From NCBI GenBank assembly GCA_958438185.1, contig CAUBQU010000015.1:1-12899 (forward strand): a DNA stretch of 12,899 bases, in the 5' to 3' direction. Shown piece by piece: positions 1 through 7,909 of the stretch. This stretch comes from an uncultured Oscillospiraceae bacterium (GTDB taxonomy: Bacteria; Bacillota; Clostridia; Oscillospirales; Oscillospiraceae). Position 1 is the stretch's first letter, and the number at the start of each line of letters is the position of its first letter. The translations under genes were made by a program, and so were the position numbers. Below the pieces are notes generated by a model. The model ran no database searches. It had not been told where the DNA came from and saw nothing but the letters and a program-made list of their open reading frames with translations.

Positions 1-106
1 GACATCTGCCCCTACTACCTCCCCCTCCCCCACAAGCAGCAGCCGTGAGCCCAAACGCCCCCAGCGCCTACCTGACGCCTGCCGAAAAATCAGCCCGCCA
101 AAAATC
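1..106. other. Unresolved left edge, no gene assigned
   Basis: No gene can be assigned here. On the plus strand, frame 1 is open from base 1 to a TGA at 46-48 (15 codons), which could be the tail of an upstream gene. On the minus strand an ATG lies at 5-3, preceded by G-rich, SD-like sequence around 9-27, which could be the start of a gene running off the edge. The two readings conflict, and neither gives enough sequence to recognise a family. Confidence 0.2.
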
Positions 107-134
107 ACACGCAGCCGCAAACGCGGCTGCGTGT
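100..134 (-). terminator. Intrinsic terminator after the ferredoxin-ASKHA gene
   Basis: A perfect 12-bp stem (107-118 with 123-134) closes an AAAC loop on the plus strand. Read on the minus strand, it is followed two bases later by five T's (positions 104-100), the usual layout of a rho-independent terminator. It lies about 90 bp beyond the stop of the ferredoxin-ASKHA gene at 224 and is the best candidate for the end of that transcript. Confidence 0.6.
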
Positions 135-168
135 TTCTGCGCACCAAATTCGCCGCCAAGTACGGCAG

Positions 169-202
169 CAGGCCCGCAGGCGGTTGGACGCCTACGGGCC
201 TG
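169..202 (-). terminator. Hairpin just past the ferredoxin-ASKHA stop codon
   Basis: A 14-bp stem (169-182 with 189-202) has a 6-nt loop. The single non-Watson-Crick position (177/194) is a U·G wobble in minus-strand RNA but a C·A mismatch in plus-strand RNA, so the stem fits minus-strand transcription better. However, the only T-run (206-210) lies on the plus-strand 3' side. It may be a 3'-end protecting hairpin or the first half of a tandem terminator with the one at 107-134. Confidence 0.4.
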
Positions 203-223
203 TAATTTTTCATACGGTGCATT

Positions 224-1759
224 TTATTCTGCGCTCTGCTCCGGGAAGCGCATGGCTTTGACGTAGTTGGGCTTGAACAGCGGGTCCGTCGAGAGCTCGA
301 CGGCGTGGGCCTTCGTGGCGATGCCCATGGCCTCCCGTTCAAGCTGCTTGCTCTGCAGAATGCGGCTGGCGCCCGTCCCGGCGGCGTTGCCGATGGCGAT
401 GGTCTTGCCCGCAAAGCCCGGCGGGATCAGGCCGATCAGCTCCGCCGAATGGGGGTCAATGTAGCTGCCGAAGCCGCCGCAGAAGACGATATGGTCCAGT
501 TCGTTGTACTCCACCTTGCAGTGCTGCAGCAGCGTGTCCATCCCGGCGCGGATCGCGCCCTTGGCCAGCAGCAGCTGGGCGATGTCGTTGCGGGTCAGCG
601 TCAGGCCGCTGTCGCCGATGGGGACACTGGCCGCGCCCTTTTCCCGGAAGCGGCCCTTGGGCAGGATTTCCCCCACCTGGAGCAGCGCCGCCACCGCGTC
701 GATCAGGCCGGAGCCGCAGATGGACTGGGCCGGGCCGTCGCCGATGGTCGTATAGACCACATGGCCGTCGGCCACCGCGACGGTATTGATTGCGCCCTCG
801 CAGGCACTGGAGCCGCAGGAGATGCCCGCGCCTTCAAACGCCGGGCCCGCCGCCGTGGAGCAGCACTCCAGGCCGTCCGCCGTGCGCAGCCCCATCTCGC
901 CGTTCGTGCCGATATCGACCAGCAGGACATTATCCGTCTTGCGGCAGATGCCGGAGGCCAGCAGGCTGCAGGTGATATCCGCGCCGACATACGCCGAGAT
1001 GCTCCGGGGCAGATAGATCTCCGTCTTCGGCATCCCGTCCAGATGGAATTCCTGCCAGTCGCCGAACAGCGACAGCGGCGTAAACGGCGCATAGGCCAGG
1101 GAGCGGGGCTCGAGGCCCGCGAAAATATGCAGCATCGTCGTGTTGCCCGTCACGCACAGGGCGCGGATCTCATCGAGCGCAATGCCCGCCTTCTCGCACA
1201 GCTGGCCGCAGATCCCGGCGATCTGGCGGCGGATGATCTGACACAGGGGCCGAACGGTATGCTCATTGCAGTAGACAATCCGGCTCAGAACGTCAGCGCC
1301 GAACGTCTTTTGCTTGTTCATTTCACCGACGACGCCCAGGGGCTCCTTGCTGTCATGCCGGAAGAGATAGCCGACAACCGTCGTCGTCCCGATATCGACG
1401 GCGACACCGTAGCCGCTGGAATAAATCGGATCCAGCGCCGCGTCGTCAGCGGAGTAGTCAACGGCGATCTGCTCGTTGCCGCCGGACCGGGGCATCGTCA
1501 CGCTGCAGTCGCCCAGGACGGTGGTAAAGCAGGCCAGGCGCATCGAATCCGCCGCCGCGCCCAGCAGCAGGCGCTCCTGCTCATCCATCGGGCTGACCGC
1601 GCCGGAGACGATCACGCGGCACTTGCCGCAGGTGTGGTTGCCATTGCAGGGGAAGGAGGTGGAGACGTCCGCGTCCTGCAGCACCTTCAAGAGATTCGCG
1701 CCGGCGGCGACCTCCGCGACACTTTGCCGCCCCGCGTGGGAAATCGTAACAGTAGCCAT
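224..1759 (-). CDS. Ferredoxin-ASKHA protein, RamA/RACo-like corrinoid activator
   Basis: A 511-aa protein of the family that reductively reactivates corrinoid (vitamin B12) proteins by ATP-driven electron transfer. Residues 1-90 form a plant-type [2Fe-2S] ferredoxin domain with Cys38, Cys44, Cys47 and Cys77 (C-x5-C-x2-C-x29-C). The rest is an ASKHA-type ATPase region: phosphate-binding DIGTTT at 122-127, a second DIGTNGEMG at 282-290, an AGPAFEGAGISCG segment at 304-316, and CGGFGS at 427-432, ending in the family's short C-terminal tail. It is somewhat shorter than the roughly 600-aa RACo and RamA proteins, mostly in the linker between the domains. The start is well supported: AAAGGAGC at 1767-1774 lies 8 nt before the ATG. 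It stands alone with its own promoter; no methyltransferase or corrinoid-binding protein is adjacent, so its partner is unknown. The family assignment is firm and the client protein is not. Confidence 0.88.
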   Translation of the reverse strand: MATVTISHAGRQSVAEVAAGANLLKVLQDADVSTSFPCNGNHTCGKCRVIVSGAVSPMDEQERLLLGAAADSMRLACFTTVLGDCSVTMPRSGGNEQIAVDYSADDAALDPIYSSGYGVAVDIGTTTVVGYLFRHDSKEPLGVVGEMNKQKTFGADVLSRIVYCNEHTVRPLCQIIRRQIAGICGQLCEKAGIALDEIRALCVTGNTTMLHIFAGLEPRSLAYAPFTPLSLFGDWQEFHLDGMPKTEIYLPRSISAYVGADITCSLLASGICRKTDNVLLVDIGTNGEMGLRTADGLECCSTAAGPAFEGAGISCGSSACEGAINTVAVADGHVVYTTIGDGPAQSICGSGLIDAVAALLQVGEILPKGRFREKGAASVPIGDSGLTLTRNDIAQLLLAKGAIRAGMDTLLQHCKVEYNELDHIVFCGGFGSYIDPHSAELIGLIPPGFAGKTIAIGNAAGTGASRILQSKQLEREAMGIATKAHAVELSTDPLFKPNYVKAMRFPEQSAE

Positions 1760-1793
1760 ACTGATTGCTCCTTTATTTTTCTATCAGAACCTC

Positions 1794-1811
1794 GCCGCCG
1801 TTTTCGGCAGC
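1794..1811 (-). promoter_or_regulatory. Small hairpin in the leader of the ferredoxin-ASKHA mRNA
   Basis: In the roughly 60-nt minus-strand leader, GCTGCCG and CGGCGGC pair (7 bp with one U·G) around an AAAA loop. It begins about 11-13 nt after the expected start of transcription and leaves the ribosome-binding site free. It may simply stabilise the 5' end; it matches no known riboswitch. Confidence 0.3.
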
Positions 1812-1829
1812 AAATTCGGAATCGTTCTT

Positions 1830-1858
1830 ATTATAGCAGCCCGCCGCGGTAAAATCAA
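1830..1858 (-). promoter_or_regulatory. Sigma-A promoter of the ferredoxin-ASKHA gene
   Basis: On the minus strand a TTGATT -35 box (1853-1858) and a perfect TATAAT -10 box (1830-1835) are separated by exactly 17 bp. Transcription should begin near 1822-1824, giving a leader of about 60 nt. The gene is therefore expressed separately from the giant surface-protein gene upstream. Confidence 0.75.
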
Positions 1859-1875
1859 CTGTTCTCCGGCGGAAA

Positions 1876-1935
1876 TTCCACAGACTTGGAAAATGACGCA
1901 GGCCGCGCCGCCCCATTCCACTGTTTTCCTGGAAT
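1876..1935. promoter_or_regulatory. Two TTCCA/TGGAA palindromes upstream of the promoter
   Basis: Two inverted repeats share the half-sites TTCCA and TGGAA: 1876-1880 with 1887-1891 (6-bp spacer), and ATTCCA 1915-1920 with TGGAAT 1930-1935 (9-bp spacer). Their centres are about 41 bp apart, close to four helical turns, and both lie upstream of the -35 box at 1853-1858. This fits a pair of activator sites, but the spacers differ and no regulator is known, so the role is inferred from position only. Confidence 0.3.
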
Positions 1936-1998
1936 AGCCGACCCGTTCTTCTACATCTTCTTCCCTTCTTGAATCTGTGCAGTGAAAGCGATACACGT

Positions 1999-2038
1999 AC
2001 GCCCCGGTGCCGAAGCACCGGGGCGTTTTTGGTGTTTT
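1999..2038 (+). terminator. Strong plus-strand intrinsic terminator
   Basis: A perfect 12-bp GC-rich stem (1999-2010 with 2015-2026) with a CGAA tetraloop is followed on the plus strand by two T5 runs (2026-2030 and 2035-2039). It is a textbook terminator for plus-strand transcription, yet no plus-strand gene precedes it. Read on the minus strand the loop becomes the very stable C(UUCG)G type, so the same hairpin may mark the 3' end of the giant surface-protein mRNA (stop at 2080), but no U-run follows it in that direction. Confidence 0.6.
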
Positions 2039-2079
2039 TACGGCATGTGCCGCTTCACTCTTGCTGTTAAGACAGCAAA

Positions 2080-5000
2080 TCAGCTATTTTCTGCCGGGGC
2101 CGTGACCTCAGCCGGAACCGCTGCATCTGCCTGGGGCGCTTCCGCCGGAGCTTCCTGCGGGGCAGGTTCCTGCGCTGCCTCAGTCTGGGCCTGCTTTTCC
2201 GGCGTCGTCTCCGTCTGCTTGTCCATCAGCTTGGTGAACCGCATGACGAAGGCCGCGACTTCTGCACGGGTCGCCGTGCCCCGCGGGTCCAGATTGTTCT
2301 TGCCCTTACCGTAGATCAGCTCGCTGGCAACCGCCCAGGACATGACGTCTTTGGCGTAGCTGCTGACCTGGTTTGCGTCTGCAAAGCTGGCGAAGTTCGC
2401 CCGCGCCGTCGTATCCAGCTTCAGGTAACCGGCGAAGCGGTACAGGAAGGCGGCGATCTGCTCTCTCGTGATGGAGTCCTTCGGGCGGAACGTGCCGTCG
2501 TCATACCCGGCGACGATCTTGTTCTCCACCGCCCAGTTCAGAGCCGCGGCATACCAGGAGTTGGCCTGGCAATCCGAGAACGGCACGCTGCCGGTGTTGG
2601 TGTAATCCGGCTTGCCCGCGATGCGCCAGAGGACAGAGACCAGCATGCAGCGCTGCATCGGGTCATTGGGCGCGAACGTGTTGGAAGAGGTGCCGCTGAA
2701 GTACTGGTTCTGGTAGACGAAATCGACCGCGTCCAGATACCAGGCATTCGGCTCCAGATCAATGAAGGGCAGGTTCGTGTCGGAGATCTCGCCGCAGGTG
2801 GAGCAGACGTAATAGACGCTGCCGTCCGGGCGGGTAAACTCGTCGAAGTGGTGACCCATGGGAGCTTCGTAATCGTCCGCATAAGTCTCGCCGCATTCGC
2901 AGCGCAGCTTGAAGTGGCCGCGGACGGTGCAGGTCGTGGGGACATCCTCCACGATGGTGACCTTATGGGCAATGCCCGTCTTCTCGTCGAAGTGGTGGAC
3001 ATCCTCCGCCGTGAGGCCGGTGCGGAACCAGCCGGTCTTATAGCGGCCCGCCAGGAAGTACATGCTGCCGCCGTTGATGCTGTCCGTCGCCCAGCCAGTA
3101 TAGCGGGCGTTCGACTCGCCGCAGACGGAACAAGCCAGGGTCCCGGCCGTGCGGTCATAGACGTACTTGTGGCCGTCGCGCTCGCAGGCCGTCGTATGGT
3201 GCATCGTGTAGCTGTCGACGACCGTGCCATCGACGTTATACGCCGTGACGGTCATGTCGTTGCCGGACGTGCTGGCGACGAGATAGATGGCGTCGTAGTT
3301 CTGGTCGATCGTTGCAAAGTGGAAGTCTTCGTTGTCCTCCGCGATGTAGCTGCTGCTCCGGGACTTTTCGCCCAGGTCGCCGCAGATCAGGTAGACCGCG
3401 CCGTTTTCGCTGTCGACCTTGCCGCCGGTCAGGGGCTCGGTGCGGGCATAGGCATGGTCGTGGCCGGAGAAGACGAAGTCGATCCCCGCTTCATCCACGG
3501 CTGCCGGCAGGGCGTCGTGATAGTTGGCGCTGGAGCCCTTGGGGTTCGTGTAGTAAGGCGGCTGGTGGACCGTCAGAACCTTCCAGGGGCAATCCGACTT
3601 GGCCGCATCCTGGACAAGCCACTTTGCCGCAGCTTCCAGGTTCGCGTTGCAGTTGATGACGGCCATGTAAACATTGCCATATTCCACAGAGTAGAAATCC
3701 TCGTCCGGCAGGTTGAACGCCGTCTCGGCGTGCTGGCCGGAGAGATCGCCGTAGTACTCATGGTTGCCCATGACCTGGACGATGGGATAGCGGGCAAATT
3801 CCTCGGCAAACAGGCCCTGGATCTCATCCCAGCTGCGCAGCTCACCCGCGTTGTCGATATAGTCGCCGGTCTGCAGACCGAAGGTCGCGCCGGTGTCTTT
3901 GATCTTCGCCGCCAGGGCGCGCAGGGTTGCGATGTCCTCCGCGTCCGCTTCCACGTCGCCGGAGAGCTGGGTGTCGCCCAGGATGAAGAAGCTGGTGTCC
4001 TGCTTGGCGGTATCCGTCGTGAATTCCGCGATCTCGGACCAATGGCCGTCCACGCCGTCGCCGACACGGTAGCAGTAGGTCGTGCCGGGCTTCAAGCCGG
4101 TCATGGTGGCCGTGTTCATCTGCGAAGCGGCGTTGTCGCCGGTGAAGGAGTGCTTCGTGCAGGCGCCGTCTTCGCTCGTAAAGTTATACTTGCCGGAATC
4201 GTACGCGCTCTTTTCCACATACTGGACGACCGCGGCCTTTTCCGTGTACTCCGGCGCGCTGAACCAGGAAACGCCCATGCTCGTCGCCGGATCCTTGACT
4301 GCGTTGAGGCGCACGTTCGTCGGCGTGACCTCGTCGCTGCCCATGCCGGTGGTCGTGCCATTGTACTGGAAGGACAGGCCGTCCTCCGCCTTGGCATAGA
4401 TGCAGAATTTCTCGCCAACCGTGCGGCAGAAGCGGTTCGTCACCAGGATGCCGGAACGGTTCGTCGTGCCGACCAGTTCGTCCTCCTCGCCGTCGCGGAC
4501 CAAGTAGACCTGCATCTTCCCGGGCTTGGAGCCGTCGGCCTTCGTGACATAGATCTTGCCGTTGCCGCCGACGGTCATGATATCCGCCGTGATGCGGTAA
4601 GGCGCCTGGACACTGACGGAAGCAGCCTCCTGGGCAAAGGTCAGGGCCGTCTCGCCGTCGCGATAGGTCCCGGCCTCCACGCTGTAGACCAGGTTCGTGC
4701 CCTGGGGCGTCGCCGGGTCGACGTGGAAGGTCACCGTCGCCAGTGCGCCGGACTTGACCGCGCCGCTGATCTCCAGATTCAGGATATCGCCGTCGAGGGT
4801 GCTCTTGCCGGTGCTCCCGGCGGGGAAGGTGACCGTCGGCGTGCCGAAGCTCGCGTTGAAGCGGATCTTCGCCGTGACATCGCTCAGCTTATCAGAACCG
4901 GCGGACGTGAGGGTCAGGGTGTAGTCCTTCCCCAGTTCCGCCGTCTCCTTCCCGGTGAAGACGACAGCGCCGTAGCTGCTCTTGGCGTCCTTCACGGTGA

Positions 5001-7686
5001 AGTAACGGGTGGTCGTTGAGAGGTTGCCGAAGCCGTCGATGACATTGAGCGTCACGCTGTGGGTGCCGTTGGGCAGGGTCACAGACGCGGCAGCCGCCGT
5101 CTCGGTGCTCTTGGTCAGCGTCTGGCGCTGGCCGTCGACATAGATGGCCGTCTTTTCCGTGTTGATGCCGGTGGTGTTGTCATTGACCGGATCCTGGAAG
5201 GCCGCCGTGATATCGACCTTGCTGCTGGTCACGACCGTGGAACCATCTTCCGCGGCTTCCGTGCCGTTGAGCTGCAGCGCGGTGATCTCGGGGTTGTCCA
5301 TATCGTCCACGGTGTCGCCATAGACGAGACGGAAGTTATCAAAGTAGATGCTGCCCTTGGCGAAATCGCCCATGGGGATCTTATCGCCGTTTTCGCTGGC
5401 GCTGCCGCCAGGGATGAAGGTCATCAGGATCAGCGGCATGCCGTTGACGAGCTTCAAGGGATGCTCCGGCGTGACATACTGGGCATACGGCGTCAGATCC
5501 GCTTCGCAGTACATCCAGCCGTCCCAGTAAATGCCGTTGTACTGGATGCTCCGGCCCTCCTGGGTCTTGAAATGCAGGTAGCCGCGCTTGTAGCTGTCGC
5601 TGTTGGCGTCGTAATATGCGATGTTCGTCCACAGCCAGTAGTTGGGCGTGCCCTCCGGGGCATAGATCCAGACGCCCAGGCCGGACGGCGTGCCGTCGAT
5701 CTCATAGCCCGCGTAGAGGTCCGTCTTGGCTTCCTCGGACGTGGAGCAGTAGTAGAGATATTCGTTGACATTCCGATACCCGGGGTTCAGGTTCGTGTAA
5801 TCATAGTCCAGCCGCAGGGCATAGTCGCCGAAGCGGACCTGGCCGCGGTCTGCATTCACGATCTCCGCCGTGGCGGAATTCTCCTGCATATAGCTGGTGT
5901 GCCAGGTGAAGAACGTGTACCCGGCGCTGCCGAGGATGTAGGCAGTCGGGTCATAGGTCTTGTCGTAAATATTGGAGATGTACTCGCCGCCGAAGGTGAA
6001 CGGGCCGCGCTTGGTGACCGTCCCCGGGAGGTTCGTCTCATCGTCCCAGCTGATGTAGGTCAGCTCCATGTTCTCGTCGCCGAAGGCGTTGCCGTAGCTG
6101 GGATTGCCCCAGTCCGCGTTGCCGACCTTCAGCAGCTCGCCGTTGGCGTCCGGCTCAAAGTCGAACAGGACCGTCGGCATCCGGCCGATCTCCAGGGAGA
6201 TGGTGTCCGTCATCACGGTGCTGTCAGCCTTTTTGTAGCTGACCGTGACGGTGGCGCTGCGGGTGTCCTTGGCCTTGACGGCGGTGAAGGTGTTGCCGTC
6301 GAACGTGCCGATGTCCGCAGGCTTCTGGTCCGCGGACGCCGGGGTGATGGTCCAGTCAAAGACATAGCCGCCCAGCTCCATGGCGCGGGTCTTGTACTTT
6401 GCCGTCAAGCCCAGATCGCTGGACTGCTTGAACGAGAGGTTCAGAGAGCGGGAGGCGAAATAGAGCTCGTCCGGCTCCTGCACCTCGATGGCCGTCGTGC
6501 CAACGATCTCGTCGCCCTGCATCAAATTCACTGTGACGGTACCGCAGGTGCCGTTGGACTGGAACAGGCCGCTGGCGTCGATTGTGCCATAGGCCTTGTC
6601 GGACAGCGCCCATTTGCAGCCCGCCGGGATCTCCGCCGCATAGCCGCCGGCGTCGACGCCGCTTGCCGTAAACTGCACCTTGGCCCCGGCAATGTAGAGC
6701 GCATTGTTGGGCTCCAGCACCGCGTGGTCAAACTTGCCGGTCTGCTTCGCCGTCGAGACGACAAGCAGCGACGAGGCAACGACACGCTCCGCACCGTCGG
6801 ACGGGTGGTTCTGAATCTCCAGGCTGCCGCCGCCGTGGCGGGAGGCATAGGTCGCAGAGCCGCCGCCATCGAGATAGATGGACGTCACAACGCCCTGCGC
6901 CTTCTGCATCTGGGCAATTTCATAGAGCGTCAATCCATTGGAAACCCCCTGGCGGCCGTCGGCCATAAACAGAACGACGGTGCCATCGGCCTTGATACCG
7001 ATGGAGTTACGGGGAGCCTTCACCGTCGGATCCAGGTCATCGCAGATTTCTCCGTTTTTGACAAGATAGAACGGGCCGGAGATGGCTTCCTGCACATCAT
7101 CCGTCGGGGTACCGGCGTCGCGGATGACATAGGAGCCGTCCTTCAAGACCGCGAAATACGGCTCATAGGCCTTGCTGCCGTCGTCATACAGGCGGCCTGT
7201 CTGGATCAAGTTGCCCTCCATGATGAGATACCCGGTGCATTGGCCGGTCTGCATATTGTAGTAGTCTGCGTTAATGGCCGTGACAACGGTGTCGCCGGTG
7301 GCGGCTTCGTAGCTTTTGGCCTGGGACGTCGTCGTTCTGAGGTCCCATTTCAGGCCGCTCGCCGCCAGGGCTGCACGGCTCTTCGGGGTGCTGCCCTTGG
7401 TATAGTAGCTGCCGTAGGACGCCTTGAACGTCACCTGGGCGCCGGGCGAGATCGTCGCCATATAGCCCAGGATCTGTTCGCTGCCCTCGGCGTTATTCAT
7501 AATGACCTGAGATTCCGTCATACCGGGGGCAATGTCGTAATCTGTCTGCGAGATCAGCATTTTGTCCTCCGGCAGCGGCACAGGCGCTGCCTTGGCCAAC
7601 GCGGCTGGGCAGATGCTGATGAGCAGTGCGCAGATCAGCAGCAGGCACAAGCCGCCGCGAGCCAGCGGTCGTTTCGTCTCCTTCAT
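2080..7686 (-). CDS. SLH-anchored phosphodiester glycosidase / metallophosphoesterase
   Basis: A 1868-aa secreted, cell-wall-anchored multi-domain protein. A signal peptide (residues 1-31, probable cut after ALA) is followed by a NAGPA-type phosphodiester glycosidase domain at about 65-310 (INADYYN near 138, DGGGS near 272). This family cleaves sugar-phosphate diesters. Ig-like domains follow, then a possible carbohydrate-binding beta-sandwich (about 503-790, ending FDNFRL), more Ig- and cohesin-like segments (about 793-1110), and a purple-acid-phosphatase N-terminal domain (about 1112-1225). The metallophosphoesterase core has GDTQ (Asp1238), GDYID (Asp1275), GNHE (Asn1308, His1309), His1374 and GHDH (His1409, His1411). 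The Tyr ligand of GDxxY is replaced by Asp1278. A linker with three Cys pairs (about 1500-1635) leads to three SLH modules (about 1637-1820) that bind wall polymer, and a Pro/Ala/Glu-rich tail. The start was chosen because the ATG at 7686 has GGAGG 10 nt upstream and begins the signal peptide; a longer in-frame extension starts upstream of the promoter. Domain calls are firm and the substrate is unknown. Confidence 0.9.
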   Translation of the reverse strand: MKETKRPLARGGLCLLLICALLISICPAALAKAAPVPLPEDKMLISQTDYDIAPGMTESQVIMNNAEGSEQILGYMATISPGAQVTFKASYGSYYTKGSTPKSRAALAASGLKWDLRTTTSQAKSYEAATGDTVVTAINADYYNMQTGQCTGYLIMEGNLIQTGRLYDDGSKAYEPYFAVLKDGSYVIRDAGTPTDDVQEAISGPFYLVKNGEICDDLDPTVKAPRNSIGIKADGTVVLFMADGRQGVSNGLTLYEIAQMQKAQGVVTSIYLDGGGSATYASRHGGGSLEIQNHPSDGAERVVASSLLVVSTAKQTGKFDHAVLEPNNALYIAGAKVQFTASGVDAGGYAAEIPAGCKWALSDKAYGTIDASGLFQSNGTCGTVTVNLMQGDEIVGTTAIEVQEPDELYFASRSLNLSFKQSSDLGLTAKYKTRAMELGGYVFDWTITPASADQKPADIGTFDGNTFTAVKAKDTRSATVTVSYKKADSTVMTDTISLEIGRMPTVLFDFEPDANGELLKVGNADWGNPSYGNAFGDENMELTYISWDDETNLPGTVTKRGPFTFGGEYISNIYDKTYDPTAYILGSAGYTFFTWHTSYMQENSATAEIVNADRGQVRFGDYALRLDYDYTNLNPGYRNVNEYLYYCSTSEEAKTDLYAGYEIDGTPSGLGVWIYAPEGTPNYWLWTNIAYYDANSDSYKRGYLHFKTQEGRSIQYNGIYWDGWMYCEADLTPYAQYVTPEHPLKLVNGMPLILMTFIPGGSASENGDKIPMGDFAKGSIYFDNFRLVYGDTVDDMDNPEITALQLNGTEAAEDGSTVVTSSKVDITAAFQDPVNDNTTGINTEKTAIYVDGQRQTLTKSTETAAAASVTLPNGTHSVTLNVIDGFGNLSTTTRYFTVKDAKSSYGAVVFTGKETAELGKDYTLTLTSAGSDKLSDVTAKIRFNASFGTPTVTFPAGSTGKSTLDGDILNLEISGAVKSGALATVTFHVDPATPQGTNLVYSVEAGTYRDGETALTFAQEAASVSVQAPYRITADIMTVGGNGKIYVTKADGSKPGKMQVYLVRDGEEDELVGTTNRSGILVTNRFCRTVGEKFCIYAKAEDGLSFQYNGTTTGMGSDEVTPTNVRLNAVKDPATSMGVSWFSAPEYTEKAAVVQYVEKSAYDSGKYNFTSEDGACTKHSFTGDNAASQMNTATMTGLKPGTTYCYRVGDGVDGHWSEIAEFTTDTAKQDTSFFILGDTQLSGDVEADAEDIATLRALAAKIKDTGATFGLQTGDYIDNAGELRSWDEIQGLFAEEFARYPIVQVMGNHEYYGDLSGQHAETAFNLPDEDFYSVEYGNVYMAVINCNANLEAAAKWLVQDAAKSDCPWKVLTVHQPPYYTNPKGSSANYHDALPAAVDEAGIDFVFSGHDHAYARTEPLTGGKVDSENGAVYLICGDLGEKSRSSSYIAEDNEDFHFATIDQNYDAIYLVASTSGNDMTVTAYNVDGTVVDSYTMHHTTACERDGHKYVYDRTAGTLACSVCGESNARYTGWATDSINGGSMYFLAGRYKTGWFRTGLTAEDVHHFDEKTGIAHKVTIVEDVPTTCTVRGHFKLRCECGETYADDYEAPMGHHFDEFTRPDGSVYYVCSTCGEISDTNLPFIDLEPNAWYLDAVDFVYQNQYFSGTSSNTFAPNDPMQRCMLVSVLWRIAGKPDYTNTGSVPFSDCQANSWYAAALNWAVENKIVAGYDDGTFRPKDSITREQIAAFLYRFAGYLKLDTTARANFASFADANQVSSYAKDVMSWAVASELIYGKGKNNLDPRGTATRAEVAAFVMRFTKLMDKQTETTPEKQAQTEAAQEPAPQEAPAEAPQADAAVPAEVTAPAENS

Positions 7687-7738
7687 GTCGTGAGTTCCTC
7701 CTTTTTTCTTCCCCGAAACAGGGAGCTTCACTAGTCGG

Positions 7739-7767
7739 ATTGTACCACATTCCCCAGATACTGTCAA
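7739..7767 (-). promoter_or_regulatory. Strong promoter of the giant surface-protein gene
   Basis: On the minus strand a perfect TTGACA -35 box (7762-7767) and TACAAT -10 box (7739-7744) are spaced by 17 bp, with a TG one base before the -10 box (extended -10). Transcription should start near 7731-7733, giving a leader of about 45 nt. This is the best promoter in the window and implies high expression. An AAGGAGGAA ribosome-binding site lies at 7695-7703. Confidence 0.85.
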
Positions 7768-7840
7768 CAAAGGTCCGGATTTCCCGGCGTTTTTCACATT
7801 TTTCATTCTCGTTTTTCGACACAATCACGAAAAAAACAGA

Positions 7841-7887
7841 AAAAAGCATAAAATCTTCCATGCTTTTTCTCCCTTTCGCCAGAAAGG
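7841..7887. promoter_or_regulatory. Two inverted repeats between divergent promoters
   Basis: Between the two -35 boxes lie AAAAAGCAT / ATGCTTTTT (7841-7849 with 7860-7868, 10-nt loop) and CCTTTC / GAAAGG (7872-7877 with 7882-7887, 4-nt loop). The surrounding 7790-7870 is rich in A- and T-tracts, which often bend DNA or act as UP elements. Their position suits binding sites that could control both surface-protein genes, though no regulator gene is adjacent. The rest of the 7687-8052 gap is described in the promoter, upstream-ORF and leader entries. Confidence 0.35.
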
Positions 7888-7909
7888 AACGCTGGGCAGA
7901 AACTTTGGC

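Noticed and set aside
305..1852. Plus-strand open frame opposite the ferredoxin-ASKHA gene
   Set aside because: It overlaps a clear [2Fe-2S]/ASKHA gene and runs into that gene's own promoter; composition is that of a shadow frame.
2848..5019. Long plus-strand open frame (723 codons) opposite the same gene
   Set aside because: Same reason: antisense shadow of a well-supported gene with the same biased composition.
5059..7734. Long plus-strand open frame (about 890 codons) opposite the giant surface-protein gene
   Set aside because: It lies entirely on the reverse strand of a gene with clear domains, has no ribosome-binding site at its start, and gives a low-complexity Arg/Ala/Asp-rich product. 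Such frames are expected in GC-rich genes.
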